Shown here in pieces: positions 34,322-42,842 of a stretch of 64,000 nucleotides of DNA; positions within the stretch are counted from its first letter, which is position 1; every line of letters begins with the position of its first letter. Position numbers and translations under genes: made by a program. The notes under the pieces were generated by a model. It saw only the letters and a program-made list of their open reading frames with translations. It searched no databases and had not been told where the DNA came from. The stretch is from an uncultured Marinobacterium sp. (GTDB taxonomy: Bacteria; Pseudomonadota; Gammaproteobacteria; Pseudomonadales; Balneatricaceae), in assembly GCA_947501565.1 (NCBI GenBank), contig CANMWJ010000010.1, positions 83,881 to 147,880 of the forward strand, given 5' to 3'.

Positions 34322-35941
34322 ATGCGCTGGATACTGATCTTTGTTTTGATGTTGGTGAGTGTTAGTCCGGCTTGGAGTGCTCGTCATGCGCTGTTGATCG
34401 GTATGGGGGATTATCATCCTGATGGTGATTATGGGCCGTTGACCCAGCCTATCGCAGACGTGAATGCGATGGCTAAGGTGCTGGGTAAACCGGAATACGG
34501 CTTTCGTTTAACACGCATTATGGACGCGAAACGTGGCGAGCTAATGCGTAAGACTGATGCCTTTATCAACTCACTAAAAGCTGATGATACGGTGTTTCTG
34601 TATATCAGTGGACACGGTGTTCAGTTTAATAACACCAGTTATTTAATACCAGTGGGTGCTCCATACAACGGTACTGCTGAGGTGGTTGATAGGGACCATG
34701 GTGCACTTAGTATCAACCTGCTGACGGCACAAATTAGCGAAAAGCTTGGTCCACGTGGTGCGCAGGTAGTGGTATTGGATGCCTGTCGCAATGATATCAC
34801 GAAGGGTGATGGCGTAGCCGGTTTACAACCTATCAATACACGTGGCACTTTGTTTCACTATGCTGCTAGCCCTGGTGAGCGGGCGCTGGCTACCAGCCCG
34901 AGTCAGTTCAGTTTTTATACCCACTTCTTGCTGCAGGCTTTGGAACAGTCTCCGTCTTCACGCATTCGTGATGTCTTTGAAAATACGACCGAAGCGGTTA
35001 TACGCTACAGCGAAGAAAACTATCAAACAGTAATGCAGATGCCTTGGATGGCGGGAAATATGCGAGGACGCTTCTGCTTAAAAGTACCGTGTTTAGGGCC
35101 TAAGGTGATGGTACGTAATAAGATTGACGGAATTCCACAGGCATTGATGGTCAAAAGTGGAGAACTAGATCGAAATTCTACTTTAATAGTACGATCTAAC
35201 CTGTATCGAGATGAAGTTTGGATCAACGGGAAGAAATATGGATCGACAAAGTTGGAAGTAAAGTTGCCTCATGGTGAATACACAATAGAAGTGAAGAAAA
35301 GTGGTTACCATTCCGTTAGAAAGTTTATAGATTTTCAGTCTGATATGATGCTTAGGGTGAAACTAGTTCCCGCCAATTTTAGGCTTGAAGATTTCGATAT
35401 AGGTTGGAGGTTATATATTCAGAATTCTGATGTTGAGCCGATGGAAAAAGCTGAAAGTGAGATCAGAAGTGCAGTTGCGAGAGCTGGATTTAATCCTATT
35501 GGCCTCGAAGAGGATTATGTGGCAGAGGTGGAAAGCTTGATTGAAAGGCCAAATGTTAGCTTTGAGGGGTTTAGTATATTGGGTGATTGGAAGTGTCGAA
35601 AATATAGCTTTAGTGATTATAGTGTTTTTAGATATCCTTATTTCCAATGTCGAGTTTCGCGTAAGGGGAATAGGTTGTATTTTGAAAAGATTTCTGGATC
35701 ACAGCGAATCAGCGGCTATCTTTTTCCTAACGGAAATAAGGAGCTTATATTCCTCGGCGGGGCGACAGTAAATGACGATCCGCAAGCTGTATATTCAAAG
35801 TTTTCCAGATTGGATTCAAGGTACTCTGACTCAGTGGGAAAAGTATATCGAAAGGGAAATGTTTTGTTAGCCCTGATAGGGAGCTACAGCGGTCGCTACA
35901 CTAATCGACCAAATAGTGAGATCCTTGAGTTGGTTAGATAG
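34322..35941 (+). CDS. Secreted caspase-like (peptidase C14) protein with PEGA-like domain
   Basis: Product of 539 residues with a signal peptide (ending PAWSA). The caspase p20-like domain runs about 21-250 with the catalytic dyad His98 (YISGHGVQF) and Cys155 (VVLDACRND). A Cys pair FCLKVPC closes it. A PEGA-like beta domain follows (about 290-345, GKKYGSTKLEVKLPHGEYTI), then roughly 190 residues I cannot assign (about 350-539). The second half is distinctly AT-rich compared with its surroundings, suggesting foreign origin. It is convergent with the caspase-FGE operon. Confidence 0.85.
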   Translation: MRWILIFVLMLVSVSPAWSARHALLIGMGDYHPDGDYGPLTQPIADVNAMAKVLGKPEYGFRLTRIMDAKRGELMRKTDAFINSLKADDTVFLYISGHGVQFNNTSYLIPVGAPYNGTAEVVDRDHGALSINLLTAQISEKLGPRGAQVVVLDACRNDITKGDGVAGLQPINTRGTLFHYAASPGERALATSPSQFSFYTHFLLQALEQSPSSRIRDVFENTTEAVIRYSEENYQTVMQMPWMAGNMRGRFCLKVPCLGPKVMVRNKIDGIPQALMVKSGELDRNSTLIVRSNLYRDEVWINGKKYGSTKLEVKLPHGEYTIEVKKSGYHSVRKFIDFQSDMMLRVKLVPANFRLEDFDIGWRLYIQNSDVEPMEKAESEIRSAVARAGFNPIGLEEDYVAEVESLIERPNVSFEGFSILGDWKCRKYSFSDYSVFRYPYFQCRVSRKGNRLYFEKISGSQRISGYLFPNGNKELIFLGGATVNDDPQAVYSKFSRLDSRYSDSVGKVYRKGNVLLALIGSYSGRYTNRPNSEILELVR

Positions 35942-36613
35942 TTTTGGAAGTGGAATAATATAGTATTTTCAAAAATGAGCCTTAATCAGACAGTGTTAGG
36001 TGGTTTATATATCATTAGCTGGGTGGAGGGTGCGTCGAGGGGGATTTTATGTGGATCGTTATTCATGATGTACGCCGCGAAGACCATGTAGATAAATTAT
36101 CTCTAATCTCTATCTTATTATGTTCAAGTAATTATAAAATTATTCTTGATGTTTTTGCTGGCTAGCGTACTGTCACCGATAGGAAATTACTCCGTTTCTG
36201 CATGGTGGAGTGATTTCTAAAGTGTGGAGCTCTCTGCTTTAAGTGATAATATAATGATTTTTGGGCTGCAGGAAGCTTAAGGGTTTTCTTGGTCCGAAAT
36301 TGAATGGTTTTTCGTGGATTGATAATTTATTTTCTCCAAGATTTGACCTTGCCTTGTAGTTAAACCAGGAATGCCACGCTTAATGCCTGAAATGAAGAGC
36401 GACTGCTGTTGTATATCTGCGGTCAGATTAATTTGTTCGGTAGGACCCTCTTTATGGGGTTTCCTAATTATGGAATCAGAATCTACGAATCTATTGAAAT
36501 GTCTATCGGACTCTATAAGTTTCTGTGACTTTCAGGTTATACCTTATCTATCTTTAGAGTAATTTCAGGGTTTTAATTAATTGCTAAGCCACTCTTCTGG
36601 AAATCATAGGTTA
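35942..36613. other. AT-rich intergenic region between convergent caspase genes
   Basis: No gene is seen on either strand in 672 bases. In particular there is no reverse-transcriptase reading frame. The composition is much lower in GC than the flanks, and the stretch may be decayed foreign DNA. Confidence 0.5.
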
Positions 36614-38398
36614 TTATGGAGCGGAACGAACGACACGAAAACCCACATCTAGGTTACGGACGCGGGGAAGATTCGCGCTACGGGAGGCTGAGCGCAGAAT
36701 TCCAGGACGGTCGTACCAAGAGCCTCCGCGAAGAGCTCGTGACATATTGTTGTAGCACGCTGCAACGTAACCAGATCTAGTAATTTTGTTGTAATTTGGG
36801 CTATAACAATCTTCTACCCATTCCAATACATTTCCATGCATATGATGAAGTGAGAATGCGTTGGGTCTGTACGTGTTGACTGCTCTGGTTCTACCGTCAC
36901 ATCTGTTGAAGACAGCACCATTAATCGCGTATTCGTTGCATACGGGAGCTCGTTCTCCCCAGCTGTATGCTTTCGAACTATTTGCGCGTGCTGCATACTC
37001 CCATTCGCGTTCACTCGGCAAGCGGTATTGCTGCCCGGTTTGCTGGCTAAGCCACGAAACATAAGCTTTAGCACCATACCAACTAACGTTGGTAACAGGA
37101 TGCGCCTCGAAACCAGTCTGGACTTTATAATTCGTAAAAAATGCTGTGGTTATCTTGCTTGAAGGATCTTCATCAGATGTAGAAAACCAGGGTCGGTTCT
37201 CTGTTCCGTGTTTATCTACTTTATTTAGAAAGTACACATATTCCTCATTAGTAACCTCATACTTACCCATTGCGAATGCGGGAACCTTCACGGTGTGAAC
37301 AGGTTTTTCATCCTTGGCTCCATTGCCCTGAATATCACCCATCTGAAATATTCCTGCTGGAATTGAAACCATAACTGGCCCATATCCACCACTCGCGAGC
37401 CGATCCTTAAATTGATCAATTGGTTTGTCAGTATTAGCTACTAGAGGGGCTATTGGTGCAGGTTTAATATCCACGACTTTAGACTGTCGTTCTAACTCCT
37501 CAATACGTTGCTGAAGCACTGCAATCAGGGCACTTTGGTCAGGTTTAGCCGTTTGGCAGCCTTGTGGCGCGAAGCAGAAGGGGCGGTCACCTCGAAACCC
37601 GTTATCTTCCCAAGGGATCTGCTCAAAATTATACCGACGTTTGCTTTCGCGGCTAACATCGGTGCGGGTTTGGCGCAGGGTTTCGCTGATAGGGCGGTGG
37701 GCAAGCTCACGTAGGTTTTTTGCAAAGTACTTGGTAAAGACTGAAGGGCCCGTCACGTTGCCCAGTGCTTGCGTTCCCTGCTTTGTGCTGTATACAACCA
37801 GTGCATCGGTTTTCTCCATGCTGATTAGCTCAACCTTTTTCAGGCCTTTTACTGGTGACATTGTATCGATGGAGTTACGGCAGGCATCAAGCACCAGCAT
37901 AGGGCGACCTTCAGGCAGTTTTTCGCTCAGGCTGTCGAGTACCCATTGGGCACTAATGGCATGGTGTTCAATATCGGCCTTAGAGGCGAACCCCGGTTTG
38001 CTGGGTAGTAGATAGTTTACTGGCCCATTAATGCTGTTTATTGCAATACCGTGACCGGTAAAGTAAATCATCGCAATATCGTCTGGCTGTAGCGTACTAA
38101 CAAAGTGTTTTACGCTGCGGATGATTAAATATTTGTCGCCGTCCATGATGATTTGTGAATCAGGGAGGTGAAATCCGTGTTCACGCAATACCTCTCCCAT
38201 CAAAATAGCGTCATGTTTGGGTGCATTCAGGGTTTCAAACAGATTTTGGTGTCTGCTTACAGGAGGGTAACTGGCGTTAGCAATGATCAACGCTTTACGC
38301 TGAGCAGCTTCACTCTTGTCTGCATAAGTCAGCGTTATGCTGCTAACACCCGCTAATAGAGTAATAATACCTAGATTTTGTTTGATGCGTACTTTCAA
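36614..38398 (-). CDS. Caspase-FGE (formylglycine-enzyme-like) fusion B, putative DGR target
   Basis: Product of 594 residues. It has a signal peptide, then a caspase-like domain (about 33-290) with His116 (YFTGHGIAI) and Cys173 (LVLDACRNS). A Cys-pair segment (RPFCFAPQGCQ) and a short coiled coil follow, then an FGE-sulfatase/C-type-lectin-like domain (about 345-594: GYGPVMVSIPAGIFQMGD, YEVTNEEYVYFLNKV, YRLPSEREWEYAARA, MHGNVLEWVEDCY). The last 45 residues (LRGGSWYDRPGILRSASRSA...) form a variable-region-like tail, ending [10 protein letters not shown]. It is the last gene of the minus-strand operon and a close paralogue of fusion A. Confidence 0.9.
   Translation of the reverse strand: MKVRIKQNLGIITLLAGVSSITLTYADKSEAAQRKALIIANASYPPVSRHQNLFETLNAPKHDAILMGEVLREHGFHLPDSQIIMDGDKYLIIRSVKHFVSTLQPDDIAMIYFTGHGIAINSINGPVNYLLPSKPGFASKADIEHHAISAQWVLDSLSEKLPEGRPMLVLDACRNSIDTMSPVKGLKKVELISMEKTDALVVYSTKQGTQALGNVTGPSVFTKYFAKNLRELAHRPISETLRQTRTDVSRESKRRYNFEQIPWEDNGFRGDRPFCFAPQGCQTAKPDQSALIAVLQQRIEELERQSKVVDIKPAPIAPLVANTDKPIDQFKDRLASGGYGPVMVSIPAGIFQMGDIQGNGAKDEKPVHTVKVPAFAMGKYEVTNEEYVYFLNKVDKHGTENRPWFSTSDEDPSSKITTAFFTNYKVQTGFEAHPVTNVSWYGAKAYVSWLSQQTGQQYRLPSEREWEYAARANSSKAYSWGERAPVCNEYAINGAVFNRCDGRTRAVNTYRPNAFSLHHMHGNVLEWVEDCYSPNYNKITRSGYVAACYNNMSRALRGGSWYDRPGILRSASRSANLPRVRNLDVGFRVVRSAP
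36624..36735 (-). repeat. DGR-like variable region VR2 (3' end of fusion B)
   Basis: Aligns without gaps to the template-like copy at 38743-38854. By hand count, 18 of 27 template-strand A positions (T on the plus strand) differ, against 17 of 85 other positions. The 3' end (VGFRVVRS codons) is conserved, as expected for the initiation-of-homology end of a DGR variable region. Confidence 0.6.
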
Positions 38399-38445
38399 CG
38401 TGATACCTCCCTGTTAATACAGACACCAGAGTGTAAAAAGAAAGA

Positions 38446-38712
38446 TCAGGGACGTACACCCGGCAAATGGTTAATGGTAAAACTCTGGCGGCAATATGGC
38501 TGTTTATGATCGCAGGTCAACGTGTTTACTAGGAAGTGCTGTAGCTTGCTCCGTATCCCCCCGATCTTGAAACCTTTGGTCTCAGGTGTGAGCTGAGGAG
38601 ATTAAGGTGGTTGTCTTTACCTGTGAAACATATACAGCACTGTCACCAGGTTGGACTAATTACTCGCCATTTTACCGCTGATGCTCCAATGTAAACCGTA
38701 GTCGACAAACGT
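38446..38712 (-). pseudogene. Remnant of a duplicated DUF4384 gene
   Basis: The region before fusion B repeats the region before fusion A. The last 24 codons, ending CDHKQPYCRQSFTINHLPGV plus RP and stop, match the C-terminus of the intact DUF4384 protein at 40771 almost perfectly. Upstream the similarity becomes patchy, with an internal deletion, and no long frame is left. This shows that the unit (DUF4384 gene plus caspase-FGE gene) was duplicated in tandem and one DUF4384 copy decayed. Confidence 0.75.
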
Positions 38713-38740
38713 GAGTAATATCAGCACAGAAAATATATGG

Positions 38741-38884
38741 CAGAACGAACAACACGAAAACCCACATTGTTGTTTCGGTTGTCGGGATGATTCCTGTTAC
38801 GGAGCGCCACACGCTGATTCTCTGGATTATTGTTCCAGGAGCCGCCGCGAAGCAACATCCATTTGTTCAGTACAGGCCATCGCA
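38741..38884 (-). repeat. Template-repeat-like copy (candidate DGR TR), no own gene
   Basis: A stretch of about 145 bp homologous to the 3' ends of both caspase-FGE genes, read on the minus strand. It translates [20 protein letters not shown] followed by [24 protein letters not shown] codons stand where the two target proteins differ, the signature of DGR template repeats. Against VR1, 15 of 27 template-strand A positions changed but only 9 of 85 others. It lacks a stop codon at the homologous place and the upstream sequence is not an FGE domain. The alternative is a relic tail of a third fusion gene. Confidence 0.65.
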
Positions 38885-38917
38885 AATCGTAATTAATTAT
38901 CACCAAAAAATCGCATG

Positions 38918-38945
38918 GCAGGGGGGCGCCCCTGCACCCCCCCCC
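38918..38945. repeat. GC hairpin (7-bp stem, 4-nt loop) plus C9 tract beside VR1
   Basis: GCAGGGG (38918-38924), loop GGCG, CCCCTGC (38929-38935), followed by nine C (38937-38945). On the minus strand it lies about 26-43 bases after the stop of fusion A, between VR1 and the template-like copy. DGR targets often carry a hairpin of 7-10 bp with a 4-nt loop just downstream of the variable region that promotes retrohoming. It may also terminate the transcript. Confidence 0.6.
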
Positions 38946-38960
38946 ATAGATCAAAGAGCA

Positions 38961-40724
38961 TCATGGGTCAGAACGAACAACACGGAAACCCACATCATTG
39001 CTCCGGAAGCCGGGATGGTTCCCGTAACGGTAAGCCGCACGCAGCGATCCTGGATTAAGGCTCCAGGAGCCGCCGCGAAGCACATGCGGGTTTGTTACTT
39101 TACAAGCTAATGCAGAGCCGTCATTTGGAGCTTGCTTGTAGTTAGCTTTATAGCAATCTGCGATCCATTCCCAGAGGTTGCCGTGCATATGGTGGAGCTT
39201 AAACCCATTGGGCTGGTAGGTATCGACGGCGCGAGTTCTTGTCATACATTTTGAAAACACTGCCCCATTTTCTGCGTTTAAGCTGCACACAGGAGTTTCG
39301 TTTCCCCAACTATAAGCCTTGGTACCGCCTGCCCGCGCGGCGTATTCCCATTCGCTCTCTGTTGGTAGCCGGTATGTCTTGCCAGTCTGCTGGCTTAGCC
39401 AACGGACATAAGCTTTAGCTCCATACCAGCTCACATTGTTTACCGGATGTTTTTCGAATCCGGGGCTGACCCTGAAGGTGTTATCGGTTTGAGTAATATG
39501 GCTGCTTGAATCTTCTTCGACTGTTTCAAACCATGGCTTTGCTTTAGTGCCCCGCTTTTGTAGGGCATTAAGAAACATCACATATTGTGCATTTGTGACT
39601 TCGTATTTAGCCATCGCAAAGGGAAGTATGTTTACGGGGTGAACGGGTAGCTCATCGTCGTGTCCAATACCTTGGCTATCGCCCATCTGAAATTGGCCAC
39701 CGGGGATTGAGACCATCACTGGGCCTTTACCACCACTTACTAGCCTATCCTGAAATTGTTCCAATGGCTGGTGGGCTTTTTTAGAAGGCGTCGGGACGGC
39801 AATTGGAGTTGAAGTTTGCTGCTGCTCTAACTGCTTTATACGTGCCTGAAGTTCGGCTATCTGAATGCTTTGATCAGGCTGACAACCGGCAGGTGAAAAA
39901 CAGAATGGGCGCTCTCCGCGAAACCCATTATCTTCCCAGGGAATCTGCTCAACGTTATAGCGGCGCATACTCTCACGGCTGACATCCGTTCGGGTCTTCC
40001 ACAGGGTCTCTGATATTGGCTTGTGGGCGAGTTCACGTAAGTTTTTTGCAAAGTATTCGGTGAAAACAGATGGCCCGGTTTTGTTGCCGTATGCGGTATA
40101 CCCCTGCTTAGTGCTGTACACCACCAATGCATCTGCTTTTTCCATGCCGATCAGCTCAACCTGATTAAGGCCTTTAATCGGTGCAAGGCTGGAAACTGAA
40201 TTGCGGCAAGCGTCTAAAACCAGGATAGGTCTGCCATCAGGGAGCTTTTCGCTGAGGCTATCAAGTATCCAACGGGCGTTGACTGCGTGGTGTTCTATAT
40301 CCGCTTTGGAGGCAAACCCCTGCTTACTGGGAAGCAGGTAGTTGACTCGGCCATGTTCGGTACTAAGGGCGACACCGTGGCCAGTGAAGTAAATCATGGC
40401 GGTGTCATCAGGTTTTAGCGTATCGACAAATCGCTTAACTTCGCGCGTTATTGTTCGCTTGTCGCCGTCTTTGATGATGTTCTTATCCGGCACCTGAAAC
40501 CCATGTTCCTGCAAAACGTTTTGCATCAAGACCGCGTCATATTTCGGGGAGTTGAGTGCACGAAATAAATTCTGACCTGTTTTTAGAATCGGATAGCTGG
40601 CGTTGGCGATAATCAGTGCCTTACGCTGAGAGGCTTCTACTTGCACTGAGTAGATGAGCGTTGGGCTGCTGATCCCTAAAGACAGTGCGATAAAACCAAG
40701 ATTAGCTTTTTTGCGTGTTTTCAA
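38961..40724 (-). CDS. Caspase-FGE fusion A, putative DGR target
   Basis: Product of 587 residues, paralogue of fusion B. A signal peptide is followed by a caspase-like domain with His116 (YFTGHGVAL) and Cys173 (LVLDACRNS), a Cys pair (RPFCFSPAGCQ), a coiled-coil linker (IAELQARIKQLEQQ), and an FGE/C-type-lectin domain (GGKGPVMVSIPGGQFQMGD, YRLPTESEWEYAARAGG, MHGNLWEWIADCY). The variable tail begins LRGGSWSLNPGSLRAAYRYG and ends [10 protein letters not shown]. Both catalytic residues are kept, so the protease is probably active. It follows the DUF4384 gene by 46 bases in the operon. Confidence 0.9.
   Translation of the reverse strand: MKTRKKANLGFIALSLGISSPTLIYSVQVEASQRKALIIANASYPILKTGQNLFRALNSPKYDAVLMQNVLQEHGFQVPDKNIIKDGDKRTITREVKRFVDTLKPDDTAMIYFTGHGVALSTEHGRVNYLLPSKQGFASKADIEHHAVNARWILDSLSEKLPDGRPILVLDACRNSVSSLAPIKGLNQVELIGMEKADALVVYSTKQGYTAYGNKTGPSVFTEYFAKNLRELAHKPISETLWKTRTDVSRESMRRYNVEQIPWEDNGFRGERPFCFSPAGCQPDQSIQIAELQARIKQLEQQQTSTPIAVPTPSKKAHQPLEQFQDRLVSGGKGPVMVSIPGGQFQMGDSQGIGHDDELPVHPVNILPFAMAKYEVTNAQYVMFLNALQKRGTKAKPWFETVEEDSSSHITQTDNTFRVSPGFEKHPVNNVSWYGAKAYVRWLSQQTGKTYRLPTESEWEYAARAGGTKAYSWGNETPVCSLNAENGAVFSKCMTRTRAVDTYQPNGFKLHHMHGNLWEWIADCYKANYKQAPNDGSALACKVTNPHVLRGGSWSLNPGSLRAAYRYGNHPGFRSNDVGFRVVRSDP
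38971..39082 (-). repeat. DGR-like variable region VR1 (3' end of fusion A)
   Basis: Gap-free alignment with 38743-38854 (offset 228). There are 24 differences in 112 bp, 15 of them at the 27 template-strand A positions. Identity is near complete at both ends: the VGFRVVRS codons and the LRGGS codons. Confidence 0.65.
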
Positions 40725-40770
40725 CCTTTAACCTCCCTGTGAGTACCAACGTAGAGTTTAAGAAGAAAGA

Positions 40771-41556
40771 TCAGGGGCGTACACCCGGCAAATGATGAAT
40801 GGTAAAGCTCTGGCGGCAATAGGGTTGTTTGTGATCACAGATCAATGTGTGACGGTTGGACTGTGCCACCTCAGGGATTGTGTCTTTGCCGATCTTCATG
40901 CCTTTGGTTTCAGGCGGGAGCTGGTGAGTATGAACACGGCCGTGAGTGATCTTATCGATCAGCGTGCTAAGTGGTTTATCAGAGACCATGAGCTGGAATG
41001 TCTCTGCTCCGGGAACGTTATCAAGATAGAAATGTTGGGTACTGCCATCAGACGCTTTGTTAGGCAGGTGACGAACTTCGCCAGCGCTGAAACGGTTGTT
41101 GATATAGCCTGATGCGGTAATCAACTCAGTGACTTCCCCCTGACTGTTTGCGTACAGCAGGTACATATAGCCAGCTGTGTTGGTAGAGACCTCAATAGTG
41201 ATTTGATCCTTATTGTAAAGCTGTGAGCCACTTTGCAAAGGATAGACACGGCCGTTCTGCCCTGATGGACTCCAGCGGTAATTTACAGACGCACTTTTAT
41301 TCAACTCAATTGTTGGCGGAATAATAGCGATGCTTGACGGCGCATCCTCAGCAACGGGGGTGGGCGTATCATCGGGCTGCGTGTCCGAAGTATTTGGGTT
41401 TACCTTCACCGACCAGCTTGTGCTGCAGCTGGTGGCTGTCATGCAAAACTGACTAGGGCCTTTGTACTCAACGGTGTCTTCTGCGTGGCTGATACCGATA
41501 GAGCTTGTCAGCGCGGCTGTCGCCAGTGATGCGTATGCGGTTGTCTTGATGTTCAT
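40771..41556 (-). CDS. Secreted DUF4384-domain protein
   Basis: Product of 261 residues with a signal peptide (ending GISHAED). A Cys-pair motif (EYKGPSQFCMTATSC) is shared with the OmpA-domain protein of the locus. A DUF4384 beta-sandwich follows (about 110-215, for example ITIEVSTNTAGYMYLLYANS and EVTELITAS). The tail CDHKQPYCRQSFTIHHLPGV is also preserved in the decayed copy at 38446. DUF4384 domains often accompany caspase-like proteins in bacteria, suggesting a scaffold or sensor role. Middle gene of the five-gene minus-strand operon. Confidence 0.82.
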   Translation of the reverse strand: MNIKTTAYASLATAALTSSIGISHAEDTVEYKGPSQFCMTATSCSTSWSVKVNPNTSDTQPDDTPTPVAEDAPSSIAIIPPTIELNKSASVNYRWSPSGQNGRVYPLQSGSQLYNKDQITIEVSTNTAGYMYLLYANSQGEVTELITASGYINNRFSAGEVRHLPNKASDGSTQHFYLDNVPGAETFQLMVSDKPLSTLIDKITHGRVHTHQLPPETKGMKIGKDTIPEVAQSNRHTLICDHKQPYCRQSFTIHHLPGVRP

Positions 41557-41594
41557 AGGGTGTGACTCCTGTCGGGTGCTGTAAGGTGCTCAGT

Positions 41595-42839
41595 TCAGAA
41601 ATTAAAGCGCGTACGCTGGACCTGATTCGGTTCCAGACGAGCAATCAATGTTTCTAATACCTGCGAAACGTTTGGATCTTCGTTAAATCCATCGTTTTTA
41701 AGGTGGATTAGCAGTGTTTCCAACTGAAGGTTGGGTTTTTCTGCACCAACGAGGATGAACTCCAGATAGCCGGGATCATCGGTTTGTTCCATGCCGTGGG
41801 GGAGAGGGTTAAATACGGTGTTGGTGTTGATCTGGCGATTTTTTCCTGCAATTTTGAACAGCTCCGCCACCAAAACGGGTGCTTGCGGCTCGTTGGCTTT
41901 GCGGTTCTGGCCAACGACAAACCAATAGTAGTGACCAGCTTGTTTTACATTGAGTTTGGCGAACACACGGCCAGCTGAAAGCTTGTCACCTCCTTTTAGC
42001 GTTGTACGGTTATCGGGTGATGTTGCAAACTCATAGGCAGGCTGAACTTTAGTAAAAAGTGGTGCTGTTGCGGGATTGTCCAAGTTGGAGTCAGATGTGT
42101 CTGGGGTCATTACGTCGGACATCAATGGAAAAAGGACTGCAACTAACGCGACCAGCATTGCCAAGACGAGCTTTGGGCTAAAGCTACTCTTGTTCACTGG
42201 CTTAGATACTGGCGGCTGGTGGTTAGGCTTCTGATTATCCGCAGTAGTATTGTTGCTCAGTGACGTGATCTCTTCGGGAATATCATTTACTGAATCAATT
42301 GCCAGGCAGGTGATTCCTGAGCGTTCCAGCTCTTTCAGAAGACCTTTACAGTCTGTGGAAAGAGGTTGCTGGCTAGAGTAGAGGAAGTACTGTGGGGCTT
42401 GCTGAGCGTTGAGGATGGTTTCCAGCTTGTCTTCAAAGGCTTCTCCACTGGATCTTACAGGTCCAATATCACCATTGTTGCCGACAGTTCCTGACGCACA
42501 TGTTGCTGGCCATGTATTCGTGAGCGTTTTATCGCTGCACGCACGAGCATAGGCGATATAGCTGGAAAGCTGGTGGCTGTTGCCAGACCATGTCTGATGC
42601 TCCGAAGTTCCTTCATACATATAAAACAGCGCGATATCCGGGCTGCGTTTACCCAACAGCATCACAAGGCGGTCGCAATAGCCCTTACGCTCCTGTGCAG
42701 TGAGTCCGGGGGTCTCATACAGAAACCCTGCTTCGGCTTCGATCGTTCCATGTTGTTGCTCCCGTGCGGTGATGGACACCAACTGGTGGCTTTGGGTAAC
42801 GGGGAAGGCGATGTTGAGATTGATAGTGTCCGTATTCAT
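41595..42839 (-). CDS. Single-TM protein with DUF4384-like C-terminal part
   Basis: Product of 414 residues. The N-terminal cytoplasmic region (about 1-200) is unrecognised but contains FYMYEGTSEHQTWSGNSHQL and a later Rossmann-like stretch (LLKELERSGITCLAIDS). One membrane helix (about 225-245, LVLAMLVALVAVLFPLM) is followed by an extracytoplasmic domain reminiscent of DUF4384 (LKGGDKLSAGRVFAKLNVKQ, YYWFVVGQN). Such topology would transmit a signal between the HTH protein in the cytoplasm and the secreted caspase proteins. Its start is 3 bases after the HTH gene, with the ribosome-binding site in that gene's end. Confidence 0.7.
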   Translation of the reverse strand: MNTDTINLNIAFPVTQSHQLVSITAREQQHGTIEAEAGFLYETPGLTAQERKGYCDRLVMLLGKRSPDIALFYMYEGTSEHQTWSGNSHQLSSYIAYARACSDKTLTNTWPATCASGTVGNNGDIGPVRSSGEAFEDKLETILNAQQAPQYFLYSSQQPLSTDCKGLLKELERSGITCLAIDSVNDIPEEITSLSNNTTADNQKPNHQPPVSKPVNKSSFSPKLVLAMLVALVAVLFPLMSDVMTPDTSDSNLDNPATAPLFTKVQPAYEFATSPDNRTTLKGGDKLSAGRVFAKLNVKQAGHYYWFVVGQNRKANEPQAPVLVAELFKIAGKNRQINTNTVFNPLPHGMEQTDDPGYLEFILVGAEKPNLQLETLLIHLKNDGFNEDPNVSQVLETLIARLEPNQVQRTRFNF

Positions 42840-42842
42840 GGG

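Noticed and set aside
36060..36090. Possible further VR-like fragment (CGCCGCGAAGACCATG)
   Set aside because: Only about ten matching bases with the LRGGS-coding segment; too short to separate from chance.
38721..38954. Reading the TR-like copy as a 77-residue gene
   Set aside because: The first 30 residues are not FGE-like, the start is inside the C9 tract/hairpin and has no ribosome-binding site. Better explained as template repeat or relic.
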